NCBI RefSeq assembly: GCF_011603975.1
Contig: NZ_JAANNB010000006.1
Location: 1-44,230 of the forward strand
Length of the DNA: 44,230 bases
Direction of reading: 5' to 3'
Origin: Cellulomonas sp. IC4_254
Lineage (GTDB): Bacteria; Actinomycetota; Actinomycetes; Actinomycetales; Cellulomonadaceae
Shown: positions 24,934 through 34,173 of the stretch, piece after piece
Position numbering within the stretch: position 1 is the stretch's first letter
Layout of the letters: every line of letters begins with the position of its first letter
Program-made: the position numbers and the translations under genes
Notes under the pieces: generated by a model
What the model was told of the DNA's origin: nothing
Database searches by the model: none
The model's input: only the letters and a program-made list of their open reading frames with translations

Positions 24934-27099
24934 ATGTCCAACCGCCTCGCCCGCAGCACCAGCCCGTACCTGCGCCAGCACGCCGAGAACCCGGTCGACT
25001 GGTACGAGTGGGGCGAGGAGGCGTTCGCGGAGGCCCGGCGCCGGGACGTCCCGCTCCTGGTGTCGGTCGGCTACGCCGCGTGCCACTGGTGCCACGTGAT
25101 GGCGCACGAGTCCTTCGAGGACGAGCGTGTCGCCGCGGTGATGAACAGCCGGTTCGTGAACGTGAAGGTCGACCGCGAGGAGCGGCCCGACCTCGACGCG
25201 GCGTACATGGCGGCGACCCAGGCGATGACCGGGCAGGGCGGCTGGCCGATGACGGTGTTCGCGACGCCCGAGGGCGACCCGTTCTTCTGCGGCACCTACT
25301 TCCCGCCGGTGCCGGTGGGCGGGCGGCCGTCGTTCGGGCAGGTGCTGGACGCGCTGTCCCGCGCGTGGCGGGAGCGGCGGGACGAGGTGCGCGGCGGGGC
25401 GGCGGAGCTGCTGGCGCACCTGGGCGGCCGGACGGCGCCGGGCGGGGCGGTGCCGGGCGGGACGGCCGCCGAGGGCGGTGCGCCGGCCGAGGGTGACGCG
25501 CCGGCCGAGGGCGCGGCCGCCGGCGACGCCGAGCCGGGTGGCGCCGACGCCGGCGGCCCGGCCCTCGACCTCGACGCCGTCGCGCAGGTCGGCGGCCTGG
25601 CCGTCGAGGCCCTCGCCGCGACGTACGACGCCGAGCACGGCGGCTTCGGCGGCGCCCCCAAGTTCCCGCCGTCGACCACGCTCGAGTGGCTGCTGCGCCG
25701 GCACGCCCGCACCGGCGACGAGCGGGCGCTGGCGATGGCGACCGGCACGCTGGAGGCGATGGCGCGCGGCGGCATGGCGGACCAGGTCGGCGGCGGGTTC
25801 GCCCGGTACGCGGTGGACGCGACGTGGACGGTGCCGCACTTCGAGAAGATGCTCGAGGACAACGCGATGCTGCTCCGGATCGGCGTGCACTGGTGGCGCA
25901 GCACCGGGTCGGACCTCGCGCGGCACGTGGTCGAGGGCACCGCGGACTGGCTGCTGCGGGACCTGCGCACCCCCGAGGGCGCGTTCGCCTCGTCGCTCGA
26001 CGCGGACACCGACGGCGTCGAGGGCGCGACGTACGTCTGGACCCGCGCGACGCTCGACGAGGCGCTCGGCGCCGAGGACGGCGCGTGGGCGGCGGACCTG
26101 CTCGGCGTCACCGCGGCCGGCACGTTCGAGGCGGGCACCTCGGTGCTCCAGCTCCGGCACGACCCGGCGCCCGAGGACGAGGTCCGGTTCGCCCGGGTGC
26201 GCCGGGCGCTGCTGCGCGCGCGGTCGGCCCGGCCGCAGCCGGCGCGGGACGACAAGGTGGTGGCCGCGTGGAACGGGCTGGCGATCGGCGCGCTCGCCGA
26301 GGCCGGCGCCGCCCTGGAGCGCCGCGAGTGGGTCGCGGCGGCGGTCGACGCGGCGCGCGTGCTGGACACCGTGCACACGCTGGCGGGCGGCGACGGGCTG
26401 CTGCGGCTCGCGCGGACGTCCCGGGACGGGGCGGTGGGCACGGCGCCCGGCGTCCTGACCGACTACGCCGCGGTCGCGGAGGGCTTCATGGTGCTCGGCG
26501 GCGTGACCGGGGACCCGCACTGGGCGGCGCGGGCGTCGGCGCTGCTGGACACGGTGCTCGCCCGGTTCCGGGCGCCGGGGCACGGGTTCCGGGACACGGC
26601 CGACGACCAGACTGACCCGGTCGTCGCCCGGCTGTCCACCCGGCCCGACGTCGCGGACGGGCCCTCGGCGGCGGGGCAGTCGGCCGCGGCGGGGGCGCTG
26701 CTGGCGCGGGCCGCGCTCACCGGCTCGGCGACCGACCGGCAGGCCGCGGAGCTCGCGCTGGCCGGTCCGCTGTCGGTCGCGCACCAGCACCCGCGCGCGG
26801 TCGCCTGGGCGCTGGCGACGGCCGAGGCGGTGCTGGACGGCCCGCGGGAGGTCGCGGTGGTCGGCCGGGCGGACGACCCGGGCCGGGTCGCGCTGGTCCG
26901 CGCGGCGGTGCGCTCCCCGGCGCCCGGCCTGGTCCTCGCGCAGGGCGACCCGGACGAGGTGGCGGACGACCCGGCGGCGGTGGGCCTGCTGCGCGACCGG
27001 CCGCTCGTGGGCGGGCGGGCCGCGGCGTACGTGTGTCGCGGCTTCGTCTGCGACCGCCCGACCACGGACCCGGGCGCGCTGCGCGCGTCCCTCGCCTGA
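24934..27099 (+). CDS. Thioredoxin-domain DUF255 protein (YyaL/SSP411-like)
   Basis: A 721-residue protein. The N-terminal thioredoxin-like domain starts [22 protein letters not shown] and has a Cys50-His-Trp-Cys53 centre ([17 protein letters not shown]), a family hallmark. The rest resembles a six-hairpin (alpha/alpha)6 barrel, with [13 protein letters not shown] and [24 protein letters not shown] as strongly conserved blocks. Function is unsettled. Between the domains (about 165-210) lies a Gly/Ala/Pro/Glu insert with a repeated APAEG(D/A) unit. ATG at 24934 is preceded by GGGAGG and by GAGAGT 7 bases upstream; either initiation mode is possible. Confidence 0.9.
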   Translation: MSNRLARSTSPYLRQHAENPVDWYEWGEEAFAEARRRDVPLLVSVGYAACHWCHVMAHESFEDERVAAVMNSRFVNVKVDREERPDLDAAYMAATQAMTGQGGWPMTVFATPEGDPFFCGTYFPPVPVGGRPSFGQVLDALSRAWRERRDEVRGGAAELLAHLGGRTAPGGAVPGGTAAEGGAPAEGDAPAEGAAAGDAEPGGADAGGPALDLDAVAQVGGLAVEALAATYDAEHGGFGGAPKFPPSTTLEWLLRRHARTGDERALAMATGTLEAMARGGMADQVGGGFARYAVDATWTVPHFEKMLEDNAMLLRIGVHWWRSTGSDLARHVVEGTADWLLRDLRTPEGAFASSLDADTDGVEGATYVWTRATLDEALGAEDGAWAADLLGVTAAGTFEAGTSVLQLRHDPAPEDEVRFARVRRALLRARSARPQPARDDKVVAAWNGLAIGALAEAGAALERREWVAAAVDAARVLDTVHTLAGGDGLLRLARTSRDGAVGTAPGVLTDYAAVAEGFMVLGGVTGDPHWAARASALLDTVLARFRAPGHGFRDTADDQTDPVVARLSTRPDVADGPSAAGQSAAAGALLARAALTGSATDRQAAELALAGPLSVAHQHPRAVAWALATAEAVLDGPREVAVVGRADDPGRVALVRAAVRSPAPGLVLAQGDPDEVADDPAAVGLLRDRPLVGGRAAAYVCRGFVCDRPTTDPGALRASLA

Positions 27100-27120
27100 C
27101 CCGCTGGGACCCCGGTCGGG

Positions 27121-27591
27121 TCAGCGGTCGCGCTTCTCCCGCATCGCGCGGACGGCCTCGAGGTTGTCCTGCCGCTCGCGCAGCGCCTGGCGCTTGTCGT
27201 ACTCGCGCTTGCCGCGGGCGAGCGCGATCTCGACCTTCGCCCGCCCGTCGAGGAAGTACAGGGACAGCGGGACGATCGTCTGCCCCTTCTCGCGGGTCTT
27301 GGCCTCGAGCCGGTCGATCTCCTCGCGGTGCAGCAGCAGCTTGCGCTTGCGCCGCGGCGCGTGGTTGGTCCACGTGCCCTGCGAGTACTCCGGGATGTGC
27401 ACGCCCTCGAGCCAGGCCTCGCCGCCGTCGATCGAGCACCAGCCGTCGACCAGCGACGCCCGGCCGGCGCGCAGCGCCTTGACCTCGGTGCCGCTCAGCA
27501 CGACGCCGGCCTCGAACACGTCCTCGATGAGGTAGTCGTGGCGCGCCTTGCGGTTGGACGCGACGAGCGACCGTCCGCTCTGCTTGGCCAT
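27121..27591 (-). CDS. smpB: SsrA-binding protein
   Basis: The 156-residue SmpB binds tmRNA and delivers it to stalled ribosomes. [40 protein letters not shown] is the conserved OB-fold start, and the basic [14 protein letters not shown] and [12 protein letters not shown] segments match tmRNA contacts and the C-terminal tail that mimics a codon. The ATG at 27591 has an AGGAG ribosome site. It is the last gene after prfB-ftsE-ftsX-M23, the usual actinobacterial position, 107 bases beyond the hydrolase stop. Its RNA partner ssrA is 11.4 kb away. Confidence 0.96.
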   Translation of the reverse strand: MAKQSGRSLVASNRKARHDYLIEDVFEAGVVLSGTEVKALRAGRASLVDGWCSIDGGEAWLEGVHIPEYSQGTWTNHAPRRKRKLLLHREEIDRLEAKTREKGQTIVPLSLYFLDGRAKVEIALARGKREYDKRQALRERQDNLEAVRAMREKRDR

Positions 27592-27698
27592 GACTCTCCT
27601 CCTGGGTCGTGCACGGGTCGTGCGGGTGCCCCGGCGGGTCCGACGAGGGGCGACGCAGCAGCCTAACCGGCCGCGCGGCGCGAGTCGCCCGGATTCCG

Positions 27699-29045
27699 CT
27701 ACAGGCCGAGCAGCGGCCGGGGGTTCACCGTGGCGCCGTTGACGTACACCTCGAAGTGCAGGTGGCAGGCCGCCGACGTCCCGGTGTTGCCGGAGTAGCC
27801 GAGCAGCTGGCCCTGGGACACGTACTGCCCGCCGCCGACCACGAAGCTCGTCATGTGGTTGTAGGAGGTCATCAGCGAGCTGCCGTTGTACAGCCCGTGG
27901 TCGACCATCACCTGGTTGCCGAACCCGTTGCGCCAGCGCGCCCACTGCACGGTGCCCTCGCGGGCCGCGTAGATCGGGGTCCCGCAGTAGGTGCGCAGGT
28001 CGATCCCCGCGTGCAGCCGGTAGTAGCCGAGCAGCGGGTGCAGGCGCATGCCGTACTCGCTGGTGACGTGGATCGGGTTGATCGACGTGGGGTTGCCGAA
28101 CACGGACCCGGAGACGGGCCCGGCGGCCGGCGCGGGCTGCCCCGCGGCCGCGGCGGCCGCGGCGGCGCGGGCGCGCTGCTCGTTCGCCACCTTCGTCAGC
28201 TCGGCCTCGATCGACCGCTTCTCGGCGTCGATGGACGCGACCTCGGCCTCGGCGGCCGCCTTCTGGGAGGCGAGCTGCGCCTGCTTGGCGGTCTGCTCGG
28301 CGATCAGCCGCTCGACCTCCGCCTGGCGGTCCGCGGCCTCCTGGCGCGCCTGCTCGGCCTCCTCGACCTTGGCGTCCGCCTCGGCCTTGAGCTCGGTGAT
28401 CCGCTCGCGGACGGCGGTCAGCCGCGCCTGGCTGTTCTTGTTGGCGGCCTCGATGTCGGCGAGCTCGTCGAGCACCTGGTTCTGGGTGCGCTGCGCGGCG
28501 GACGCCAGGCCGTACTGCTCGGTGAACTCCTCGACCGTCTGCGCGCCGACCATGATGCTCAGGCCGGACAGGCTCGGGCCGCCCTGGTACGCCTGGCGCG
28601 CCATCTGCCGCATCTGGCTGCGGATCTCGTCCGACCGCTGGGTGTCCGTGGCGATCGTCGAGCTGATCGACGTCTCCTGGTCCTCGGCGTCCTGCAGGCG
28701 GGCGGCGATGAGCTCCGCCTCGCGCTCGTAGCCCGCCAGCGCCTCCTGCGCGGCGGCGAGCGCGGCCTGCGCCGGGGCGAGCTGCTGCTGGACCGCGAGC
28801 AGGTCCTGCGCGGTCTGCTGGTACTGGGCGCTGAGCCCCTCCAGCGCGGCCTCCGCGTCCGCCCGCTCCTGCTCGTTCTGCGCCTGCTGCCGCTGGAGCG
28901 CGGACTGCCGGTCGTCGAGGTCGTCGCCGAGGGCGGACCCCGCCGCGGTCAGCCCGAGCAGCACCGCGAGCGCGCCGGCCAGCGACGCGGCCACGGCGCG
29001 GACGCCGCGCGCGCGACGGGGGGTCAGGGTGCGCATGCTCGCCAT
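27699..29045 (-). CDS. M23 peptidoglycan hydrolase / FtsEX partner (EnvC-like)
   Basis: A 448-residue exported protein. A signal peptide (about 1-41) is followed by a long coiled coil (42-292), an Ala/Pro linker, and a LytM (M23) domain from about 320. The zinc ligands His345 and Asp349 (HAGID) and His430 (HLHFEV), plus His428, are all present, so unlike E. coli EnvC it looks catalytically competent. Coiled coil plus LytM is the architecture by which FtsX recruits and activates septal hydrolysis. Its ATG is one base after the ftsX stop. A start 9 bases downstream (MRTLTPRR) is also possible. Confidence 0.9.
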   Translation of the reverse strand: MASMRTLTPRRARGVRAVAASLAGALAVLLGLTAAGSALGDDLDDRQSALQRQQAQNEQERADAEAALEGLSAQYQQTAQDLLAVQQQLAPAQAALAAAQEALAGYEREAELIAARLQDAEDQETSISSTIATDTQRSDEIRSQMRQMARQAYQGGPSLSGLSIMVGAQTVEEFTEQYGLASAAQRTQNQVLDELADIEAANKNSQARLTAVRERITELKAEADAKVEEAEQARQEAADRQAEVERLIAEQTAKQAQLASQKAAAEAEVASIDAEKRSIEAELTKVANEQRARAAAAAAAAGQPAPAAGPVSGSVFGNPTSINPIHVTSEYGMRLHPLLGYYRLHAGIDLRTYCGTPIYAAREGTVQWARWRNGFGNQVMVDHGLYNGSSLMTSYNHMTSFVVGGGQYVSQGQLLGYSGNTGTSAACHLHFEVYVNGATVNPRPLLGL

Positions 29046-29046
29046 C

Positions 29047-29964
29047 TCAGACCTTCGTGTAGCGGCTCAGGGTGACCAGGGACGAGATCGCGGCGAGCAG
29101 GATCGCTGCCGCCACCAGGAACGGCGCCACCTGCCACACCTCGTTGGTCGTGACGTACGGGATCCAGGCGACCTGGCCGCCGAGCCAGTCGGTCACGAGG
29201 TACCGCACGCCGGCCCACAGACCGGCGACGGACAGCGCCGCGCCGATCGTGGCGGCGATCGCGCCCTCCAGCATGAACGGCAGCTGGATGAACAGGTTCG
29301 ACGCGCCGACCATCCGCATGATCCCGGTCTCCCGGCGGCGGCTGAGCGCCGACAGCCGGATGGTCGTCGTGATCAGCAGCACCGCGGCGAGCAGCATGAC
29401 GCCGGCCAGGCCGAGCGACAGCAGGGTCGCGGAGTTCAGCACCCGGAACAGCGTGTTGTAGAGCTCGCGCTGGTCCTGCACCGTCTCGACGCCCTGCCGC
29501 CCCTGCAGCACGTCGGCCACGACCTCGAACTTCTCCGGGTCGGTCAGCTTGATCCGCAGCGACTCGTTCATGTCGTCGACGGTCATGACCTGGGCCCAGT
29601 ACTGGCCCTCGAACTGGCGCTGGAACGTCTCGAACGCCTGCTCCTTGGACTCGGCCGTGACGCTCTCGATGTACGGGGACACGTCCGGCGCGTCGAGCGC
29701 GTCGAGGATCGCCTGCTTCTGGTCGTCGGTGACCTCGCCGCCGGCGCAGGTGGGCTCCGAGGAGGTGCCGGCCGGGCAGAGGTACACCGCGACCTCGACC
29801 TTGCCGTAGAAGTCGTCCTGCATCTTGCCGATCTGCATCTGCAGCAGCGCGGCCGCGCCGACGAAGGTCAGCGACACGAAGGTGACGAGGATGACCGAGA
29901 TGGTCATGGAGAGGTTCCGGCGCAGGCCGATGCCGATCTCCGAGAGGATGAACTGCAGTCGCAC
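29047..29964 (-). CDS. ftsX: Cell division protein FtsX
   Basis: The 305-residue membrane component of FtsEX. A cytoplasmic N-terminus and first helix (about 21-43) lead to a large extracytoplasmic domain (45-165), then three more helices in the MacB/FtsX fold with RRRETGIMRMVGASN as coupling segment. Cys63 and Cys73 in the outer domain could form a disulfide. FtsX transmits ATP-driven motion of FtsE to a periplasmic hydrolase, here the next gene. The GTG start is 13 bases after the ftsE stop. Confidence 0.95.
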   Translation of the reverse strand: MRLQFILSEIGIGLRRNLSMTISVILVTFVSLTFVGAAALLQMQIGKMQDDFYGKVEVAVYLCPAGTSSEPTCAGGEVTDDQKQAILDALDAPDVSPYIESVTAESKEQAFETFQRQFEGQYWAQVMTVDDMNESLRIKLTDPEKFEVVADVLQGRQGVETVQDQRELYNTLFRVLNSATLLSLGLAGVMLLAAVLLITTTIRLSALSRRRETGIMRMVGASNLFIQLPFMLEGAIAATIGAALSVAGLWAGVRYLVTDWLGGQVAWIPYVTTNEVWQVAPFLVAAAILLAAISSLVTLSRYTKV

Positions 29965-29977
29965 GTCGATCCTCCCC

Positions 29978-30667
29978 TCAGCGGTCCGAGCCGTAGACGC
30001 CGCGCGACTGGTCGCGCACCATCTCGCCGCCGGACAGCTCGACGACGCGCTTGCGCATCTGGTCGACGATCTCGTCGTCGTGCGTCGCCATGACGACCGT
30101 GGTCCCCGTGCGGTTGATCCGGTCGAGCAGGCGCATGATCCCCAGGGAGGTCGTCGGGTCGAGGTTGCCGGTGGGCTCGTCGGCCAGCAGGATCGACGGC
30201 CGGTTCACGAACGCGCGCGCGATGGCCACACGCTGCTGCTCGCCGCCGGACAGCTCGTGCGGGCGGCGCTTCTCCTTGCCGGCCAGGCCGACCATCTCGA
30301 GCACGTCGGGCACGGTGGTGAGGATGTGGTGCCGCGGCTTGCCGATGACCTGGAGCGCGAAGGCCACGTTCTCGAACACGGTCTTGTTGTTCAGCAGCCG
30401 GAAGTCCTGGAACACGGCGCCGATCTGGCGGCGCAGGTGCGGGACCTTCCACGACGACAGGGTCGTGAGGTCCTTGCCCGCGACGAAGACCTTGCCGGCC
30501 GAGGGGCGCTCCTCGCGCAGCGCGAGCCGCAGGAAGGTCGACTTCCCGGAGCCGGAGGCGCCGACGAGGAACACGAACTCGCCGCGCTCGACCTCGAGGC
30601 TGATGTGGTCCAGCGCGGGGCGGGCGCCGCGCGCGTAGACCTTGGTGACGTTCTCGAATCTGATCAC
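29978..30667 (-). CDS. ftsE: Cell division ATP-binding protein FtsE
   Basis: The 229-residue ATPase of the FtsEX complex at the division septum. Walker A is GASGSGKS (36-43), the Q-loop FQDFRLL (86-92), the signature LSGGEQQR (139-146), Walker B ILLADEP (159-165) and the H-loop ATHD. These are the exact FtsE forms. The start is GTG at 30667, immediately before the conserved [18 protein letters not shown] -10-like box 66 bases upstream suggests a promoter separate from prfB. Confidence 0.96.
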   Translation of the reverse strand: MIRFENVTKVYARGARPALDHISLEVERGEFVFLVGASGSGKSTFLRLALREERPSAGKVFVAGKDLTTLSSWKVPHLRRQIGAVFQDFRLLNNKTVFENVAFALQVIGKPRHHILTTVPDVLEMVGLAGKEKRRPHELSGGEQQRVAIARAFVNRPSILLADEPTGNLDPTTSLGIMRLLDRINRTGTTVVMATHDDEIVDQMRKRVVELSGGEMVRDQSRGVYGSDR

Positions 30668-30732
30668 GGGGGCTGCGGCCGGTCGGTCGGGGACTGAGGG
30701 CGTGCGGAGGGTGGTGCGACCTGGCCGCGTCG

Positions 30733-30738
30733 AGCGTA
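30733..30738 (-). promoter_or_regulatory. Candidate -10 box for ftsE
   Basis: TACGCT on the minus strand would start transcription near 30726, leaving about 59 bases of leader before the GTG. No good -35 element is seen. Confidence 0.35.
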
Positions 30739-30808
30739 GGCAGCGGCCCGTCGTGACCCGTCCGTGACACGCCGCGCGCCCACCTGTGAGTCGCCGCACC
30801 GCGTCCGG

Positions 30809-30829
30809 AACCGGGCGATATGCCCGGTT
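30809..30829 (-). terminator. Hairpin after prfB
   Basis: Perfect 8-bp stem AACCGGGC/GCCCGGTT with a 5-base GATAT loop, 31 bases beyond the prfB stop. It may end or attenuate the prfB transcript before ftsE. Confidence 0.45.
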
Positions 30830-30859
30830 TGATGCGGGGACAGCCGCCCCGCGCCCGCG

Positions 30860-31978
30860 TCAGGCGTCGACGGACGCCTGCCGGCGCCACCGGATGCCGG
30901 ACTCGATGAACCCGTCGATGTCGCCGTCGAAGACCGCGGAGGTGTTGCCGACCTCGTGCTCGGTGCGCAGGTCCTTGACCATCTGGTACGGGTGCAGCAC
31001 GTAGGACCGCATCTGGTCGCCCCAGGACGCCTTGATGTCGCCCGCGAGCTCCTTCTTCTTCGCGTCCTCCTCGGCCTTGCGGACCAGGAGCAGGCGGGAC
31101 TGGAGCACGCGCAGCGCGGCGGCGCGGTTCTGGATCTGCGACTTCTCGTTCTGCATCGACACGACGATGCCGGTCGGGAGGTGGGTCATGCGGACCGCGG
31201 AGTCGGTGGTGTTGACCGACTGGCCGCCGGGGCCGGACGACCGGAACACGTCGACCTTGATCTCCGACTCGGGGATCTCGATGTTGTCGTCGCTCTGCTC
31301 GATGAGCGGGATCACCTCGACCGCGGCGAACGACGTCTGCCGGCGGCCCTGGTTGTCGAACGGCGAGATCCGCACCAGCCGGTGCGTGCCGGCCTCGACC
31401 GACAGGTGGCCGAACGCGTACGGCGCCTTCACCTCGAAGGTCGCGGACTTCAGGCCCGCCTCCTCCGCGTACGACGTGTCGAGCACCGTCGTCGGGTAGC
31501 CGTGCCGCTCGGCCCAGCGCAGGTACATCCGCATGAGCATCTCGGCGAAGTCCGCCGCGTCCACGCCGCCGGCGCCCGCGCGGATGGTCACGACCGCCTC
31601 GCGCTGGTCGTACTCGCCGTTGAGCAGGGTGCGGACCTCGAGCTCGCCCAGGTCCTTGCGGATCGTCACCAGCTCGGCCTCGGCCTCGGCGAGGGTCTCG
31701 GCGTCGCCGCCGTCCTCCGTCGCCATCTCGACCAGGGTCTCCAGGTCGTCGATGCGGCCGCCCAGCCTGTCGACGCGGTCCAGCTCGGACTGCGCCGCGC
31801 TCAGCGCGCTCGTCACCTTCTGCGCGGACTCGGGGTCGTCCCACAGGTCGGGGGCGGACGCCTGCTCGGAGAGGTCGGCGATCTTCGCCCGGAGGGCCGT
31901 GGGGTCGGACACCGCCTGGATGGACTGCAGGGTGCTGCGCAGGTCGCGGATCTCGGCGGGGAAGTCGGTGGCTGCCAC
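30860..31978 (-). CDS. prfB: Peptide chain release factor 2
   Basis: The 372-residue RF2 releases nascent protein at UGA and UAA codons. Ser-Pro-Phe (205-207, [11 protein letters not shown]) is the RF2 stop-codon-reading motif, and Gly-Gly-Gln (251-253, [10 protein letters not shown]) triggers hydrolysis. The frame is continuous, without the programmed frameshift of enterobacterial prfB. Most genes here end in TGA, so RF2 carries the main load. GTG at 31978 follows TAGCCT (31987-31992, minus) by 8 bases, suggesting a nearly leaderless mRNA. Confidence 0.96.
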   Translation of the reverse strand: MAATDFPAEIRDLRSTLQSIQAVSDPTALRAKIADLSEQASAPDLWDDPESAQKVTSALSAAQSELDRVDRLGGRIDDLETLVEMATEDGGDAETLAEAEAELVTIRKDLGELEVRTLLNGEYDQREAVVTIRAGAGGVDAADFAEMLMRMYLRWAERHGYPTTVLDTSYAEEAGLKSATFEVKAPYAFGHLSVEAGTHRLVRISPFDNQGRRQTSFAAVEVIPLIEQSDDNIEIPESEIKVDVFRSSGPGGQSVNTTDSAVRMTHLPTGIVVSMQNEKSQIQNRAAALRVLQSRLLLVRKAEEDAKKKELAGDIKASWGDQMRSYVLHPYQMVKDLRTEHEVGNTSAVFDGDIDGFIESGIRWRRQASVDA

Positions 31979-32053
31979 GACGGTCCAGGCTACCGGCTGG
32001 CGGGCGGTGCGGGGTCATCGGGCGCCCTCCCCCGACCCGGGACCCCCGGCCGC

Positions 32054-32059
32054 TACGGT
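32054..32059 (+). promoter_or_regulatory. -10 box of a leaderless epimerase transcript
   Basis: TACGGT ends 6 bases before the GTG at 32066, which is also the first in-frame start before conserved sequence. Confidence 0.5.
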
Positions 32060-32065
32060 GTGAGC

Positions 32066-32989
32066 GTGAACACGCCCGCACCCTCCGGACAGCAGCACGC
32101 CCTCGCCCACGGCGCCCACCGCGCCGTGATCACCGAGGTCGGGGCCAGCGTCCGCTCCTACAGCGTCGGCGGCCGCGACGTCGTGCTGCCGTTCGACGAG
32201 TCCGACCTCGCCCCCGCCTTCTCCGGCGCCGTCCTCGCCCCGTGGCCGAACCGGCTGCGGGACGGCCAGTACACCTGGGACGGCACCGACTACCAGGTGG
32301 CCGTGACCGAGCCCGACCGGATGACCGCCCTGCACGGCCTCGTCGCCCAGGTGCGGTTCGCGAAGGTCGCCTCGGAGCCCGGCCCCGACGGCGACACCTC
32401 CGTCACCCTCCGGCACGACCTGGTCCCGACGCCGGGCTACCCGTGGTCGCTGCGGGTGGACGTCACCTACGCGCTGTCCGACGCCGGGCTGCGCGTGCAC
32501 GTCGCCGCGACCAACCTGGACGCGACCGCCGCGCCGTACGGCGTCGGCTTCCACCCGTGGCTGTCCCCCGGCGACGCCGCCGTGGACGACTGCACCCTGC
32601 GGGTCGACGCGCGGTCGCAGGTGACCGTCGACGACCGGCTGCTGCCGACCGGCACCCGCCCGCTGTCCGGCGCCGAGGACCGCACCACCCCGCAGCCGCT
32701 GGCCGGCGTCGCGCTGGACGACGCGTTCGTCGACGTGACCCGGGACGCCGACGGCCTGTCCTGGATCGTGCTGGGCTCGCCCGACGGCCACGGCGCCGCG
32801 CTGTGGATGGACTCCTCGATGGACACCTGGCAGGTGTGCACCGGCAACGGCATCCCGAAGATCGCCCGCCGCGGCGTCGCCGCCGAGCCGATGAGCTGCA
32901 TCGCGGACGCGTTCCGCACCGGCGAGCGCCTGGTCCGCCTCGAGCCGGGCGCCACCCACGAGGTCACCTGGGGCATGACCCTGGTCTGA
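32066..32989 (+). CDS. Aldose 1-epimerase family protein
   Basis: A 307-residue galactose-mutarotase-fold protein that interconverts alpha and beta anomers of aldoses. LAPWPNRLRDGQY (57-69) carries the conserved Asn-Arg, His90 in MTALHGLV and His163 in GVGFHPWL fit the active-site histidines, and an acidic residue near the C-terminus is expected as base. The sugar specificity cannot be read. GTG at 32066 is chosen from the -10 box. It ends at a strong shared terminator. Confidence 0.88.
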   Translation: MNTPAPSGQQHALAHGAHRAVITEVGASVRSYSVGGRDVVLPFDESDLAPAFSGAVLAPWPNRLRDGQYTWDGTDYQVAVTEPDRMTALHGLVAQVRFAKVASEPGPDGDTSVTLRHDLVPTPGYPWSLRVDVTYALSDAGLRVHVAATNLDATAAPYGVGFHPWLSPGDAAVDDCTLRVDARSQVTVDDRLLPTGTRPLSGAEDRTTPQPLAGVALDDAFVDVTRDADGLSWIVLGSPDGHGAALWMDSSMDTWQVCTGNGIPKIARRGVAAEPMSCIADAFRTGERLVRLEPGATHEVTWGMTLV

Positions 32990-33002
32990 TCGGCCGCGCA
33001 CG

Positions 33003-33044
33003 CGCGAACGGCCCCGTCTCCGTCAGGAGGCGGGGCCGTTCGCG
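33003..33044. terminator. Bidirectional terminator
   Basis: A 19-bp stem with one T-G wobble (33003-33021 with 33026-33044) and loop GTCA sits between the epimerase stop (32989) and the VanY-like peptidase stop (33059). Confidence 0.8.
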
Positions 33045-33058
33045 TCGGTCGGGGTCCG

Positions 33059-33913
33059 TCAGCCGTAGTACTCGCCGTCGGCCATGACGCCCTTGGTGTA
33101 CTCCCAGTGCCAGCGCTCGTACGGGCCCGAGCCGCCCGGCCGCGCCCAGTCCGGGTTCTCCCACCCGAACACCGGCGCGTTCTCGTTCAGCCACTCCCAC
33201 TGCGCGCCCGTGGTCTGCGAGGTGCACAGGTCGACCGCGAGGCCCCAGCCGTGGTTGGAGCGGCCGGCGGGCGCCGCGAGCGAGCCCTTGGCCGCCTTGA
33301 CGGCCCGCTGCTCCGCGAGCGTCCGGTAGCCGCTGGACAGGCACAGGTCGGTGCCCCAGCGGGTGACCCACATGGCGTTGAGCTCGGCGAGCGCCTCGGC
33401 GGCGTCCGCGCGCAGCTGCGTCTTGCCGTCCCACAGGTAGCAGAGGTCGGACTGCGGGACCTGGCCGTTCGCGCTGGCCGGGTTGGCCTCCCCGTCGCAG
33501 CCGGGCAGGACCTCCCGGTCCTGGCTGCGGCTGACGTCCACCGACGCGCGCAGCGCGGTCGCGTCGCCGGACACCAGCGAAGCCGGCGGCAGCACCGAGG
33601 TCGCCGACGAGGTGAGCGCCTCGACGGTGCTCGGCAGCGTGGCGTCGGCCTGGGCGTCGGTGAACCCCTCCTCGCTGCGGGCCGCGCCCTGGGACAGCGG
33701 GATCGCGACCGTCACGGCCGCGAGGGTGACGAGCACGCCGGCGCGGGTGCCCCAGCGGGCCAGCGGGCTGGTGCGGCGGCGCTCCGGGGCGACGACGTCC
33801 ACGACGGCGGCGACGGGCGCGGCGGCCGCGGCGGGTCGCGTGCGGGCCGCCTCGCGGAGCTGGCGGCGGGTGGGGGCGCCGGCGTCGGCGGGCTGCACGC
33901 GGTGCGACGCCAC
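33059..33913 (-). CDS. Membrane-anchored M15 (VanY-type) D,D-carboxypeptidase
   Basis: A 284-residue protein with a basic, Ala/Pro-rich cytoplasmic N-terminus, one membrane helix (about 57-73) and an extracytoplasmic M15 domain. Zinc ligands His221 and Asp228 (SNHGWGLAVD) and His269 (WHWEY) are intact, with SSGYRT at 193-198. It should trim D-Ala from peptidoglycan stem peptides. GTG at 33913 has GGAGG 4 bases upstream. A promoter (TTGGAA-N18-TATGGT, 34034-34063) leaves a leader of about 115 bases. Confidence 0.87.
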   Translation of the reverse strand: MASHRVQPADAGAPTRRQLREAARTRPAAAAAPVAAVVDVVAPERRRTSPLARWGTRAGVLVTLAAVTVAIPLSQGAARSEEGFTDAQADATLPSTVEALTSSATSVLPPASLVSGDATALRASVDVSRSQDREVLPGCDGEANPASANGQVPQSDLCYLWDGKTQLRADAAEALAELNAMWVTRWGTDLCLSSGYRTLAEQRAVKAAKGSLAAPAGRSNHGWGLAVDLCTSQTTGAQWEWLNENAPVFGWENPDWARPGGSGPYERWHWEYTKGVMADGEYYG

Positions 33914-34033
33914 GGGACCTCCGAGCTCACGGGCATGCGGCGACGGATCGCCGGCGGACGAGGGGCACCCACCCGGGGAGGAGCGGGGCGCTGGGAGCGC
34001 GACCGCGGGGGGATCCGGGTGGACGATCACGAA

Positions 34034-34063
34034 ACCATAACGGCACCGGGGGGCCCGTTCCAA
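34034..34063 (-). promoter_or_regulatory. Promoter of the M15 peptidase gene
   Basis: TTGGAA (34058-34063) and TATGGT (34034-34039) are 18 bases apart on the minus strand. The predicted start is near 34027, so 115 bases of GC-rich leader precede the GTG. Confidence 0.5.
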
Positions 34064-34173
34064 CCCCCCGACCGAGGGGTAGCTGACGGATCATCGGCGT
34101 GTCGCGCTGGTTCACCCACCGGGACCACCCGTCCGTGTGACGAAGGTCCCACGTCCGGCCCAGCGGGAGCCGG

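Noticed and set aside
30860..31978. Programmed frameshift in prfB
   Set aside because: The RF2 frame is continuous with no internal in-frame TGA, so there is no autoregulatory frameshift.
33914..34063. Longer M15 peptidase starting at 34063
   Set aside because: The extra 50 residues are Pro/Arg-rich and overlie a good promoter, while GTG 33913 has a GGAGG site.
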